From Pseudoalteromonas fuliginea (lineage in GTDB: Bacteria > Pseudomonadota > Gammaproteobacteria > Enterobacterales > Alteromonadaceae), in assembly GCF_000690055.1 (NCBI RefSeq), contig NZ_JJNZ01000005.1:1-35230 (forward strand): a stretch of 35,230 nt of DNA. Direction: 5' to 3'. Numbering within the stretch: the first letter of the stretch is position 1; each line of letters starts with the position of its first letter. The notes under the pieces were generated by a model. That model was not told the DNA's origin and searched no databases. It worked only from the letters and a program-made list of their open reading frames with translations. Shown in pieces: positions 34,557 through 35,230 of the stretch. A program made the translations under genes and the position numbers.

Positions 34557-35174
34557 ATGCGAATTTTAGTTATAGAAGACGATTTACATTTAGCAGATAA
34601 CCTACGTAATGCTTTAGAAAAAGAACGTTACAGCGTGGATTTATGCCACGATGGTGAAGCAGGTCTTTTCCATATTACTGAATATCCGCTTGATATGGCC
34701 GTTGTTGATTTAGGTTTACCTAAAATAGACGGTATCGAACTGATTAATAAAGCACGTGCACAAGGTATTACTATCCCTATTCTAATTTTAACAGCGCGTG
34801 ATCGCTGGCAGGACAAAGTAGAAGGTTTAGATGCTGGCGCAGACGATTATCTTACAAAACCATTTCACGTTGAAGAGCTTATTGCACGTTGTAATGCATT
34901 AATTCGTCGTAGTGCCGGTAAGGCAAACCCAGAAATGACAGCAGGCCCAATCAAAATCCATACACGCTCGCAGCAAGTTTGGGTTGATGATAAAGAGCTC
35001 AGCCTAACCGCTTACGAATATAAAGTGCTTGAATATTTAATGGTAAACCCGCAAAAAGTAATCTCAAAATCAGAATTGACTGAGCACATTTACGATCAAG
35101 ATTTTGACCTTGATTCAAATGTTATCGAAGTATTTGTACTGCGTTTACGCAAGAAACTTGACCCTGAGGGCTGA
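34557..35174 (+). CDS. OmpR/QseB-type response regulator, C-terminally truncated
   Basis: DNA-binding response regulator of 205 residues. The receiver has acidic D8 and D9, phospho-acceptor D51 in VVDLGLP and K102 in LTKPF. The winged helix starts near 128 and includes LTAYEYKVLEYL and the recognition helix VIEVFVLRLRKKL. Typical relatives continue for about 20 residues after DPEG with an RGRGY wing; here the frame stops right after DPEG. The following bases look like the edge of an insertion, so the natural gene probably lost its wing. A sensor kinase gene would normally follow but is outside the window. Confidence 0.82.
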   Translation: MRILVIEDDLHLADNLRNALEKERYSVDLCHDGEAGLFHITEYPLDMAVVDLGLPKIDGIELINKARAQGITIPILILTARDRWQDKVEGLDAGADDYLTKPFHVEELIARCNALIRRSAGKANPEMTAGPIKIHTRSQQVWVDDKELSLTAYEYKVLEYLMVNPQKVISKSELTEHIYDQDFDLDSNVIEVFVLRLRKKLDPEG

Positions 35175-35230
35175 CGAATCCCCAAAACGTGACAGGCACA
35201 GCAATTTATGATCTTATGTAAATCACCATA
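35171..35230. mobile_element. Probable edge of an inserted element (IS200/RAYT-like context)
   Basis: The response regulator sequence ends abruptly near 35171. The remaining 60 bases contain ACGTGACAGGCAC, a sequence I associate from memory with small IS200-like (Y1) transposase loci of marine gammaproteobacteria. No transposase reading frame is visible inside the window. Confidence 0.35.

Overview
The window looks like chromosome from a marine gammaproteobacterium, most probably Pseudoalteromonas or a close relative. The grounds are the AT-rich sequence, the protein types (CLCA_X/LPD1 protein, DUF2999, a trp operon beside rnm-yciO-scpA, an NSS-type Na+ transporter) and a trp attenuator of enteric type. 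The genus is an inference from protein character. No rRNA or tRNA gene, CRISPR array or prophage is visible.

Layout. 1-1718: alaA between two related non-coding elements; the right-hand one is a complete MITE-like hairpin element that ends 13 bases before the alaA start codon. 1810-5378: an orphan Hpt protein, tapT and a CLCA_X zinc-protease-like gene, then dcd and apbC on the other strand. 5566-9852: metG, a second-type lepB, a DUF2999 gene and a quinone oxidoreductase. 9917-15646: aceK, a divergent LysR regulator, a GNAT enzyme, small unknown genes and a divergent isocitrate dehydrogenase with unusual cofactor-pocket residues. 15834-19881: a secreted HExxH protein, a small hydrolase, an overlooked 55-residue gene, a periplasmic binding protein and the b561-YceI pair. 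20019-22333: rnm-yciO-scpA, without scpB next to it. 22416-29434: a complete trpEGD(CF)BA operon whose leader carries two successive attenuators, each with its own Trp-Trp-Trp leader peptide and rho-independent terminator. 29451-34141: a PfpI/DJ-1 protein, a degenerate tandem repeat, HU, YciB, a CPBP protein, an NSS transporter and YciI. 34290-35230: a PepSY protein and an OmpR-type response regulator whose last residues are replaced by sequence that looks like the edge of an inserted element.

How the genes work together. The trp genes encode every step from chorismate to tryptophan, and the leader should make their transcription depend on Trp-tRNA at two checkpoints in series. AceK and the isocitrate dehydrogenase could form a kinase/substrate pair, because the phosphorylatable serine is conserved. 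The b561-YceI, apbC-dcd, rnm-yciO-scpA and PepSY-regulator groups look like transcription units, judging from short gaps or overlaps.

Most notable observations: the tandem trp attenuators; the isocitrate dehydrogenase with several NAD-type pocket residues; the MITE that must supply or displace the alaA promoter; the disrupted response regulator; a hairpin over the start of the CPBP gene; and the missing scpB neighbour.
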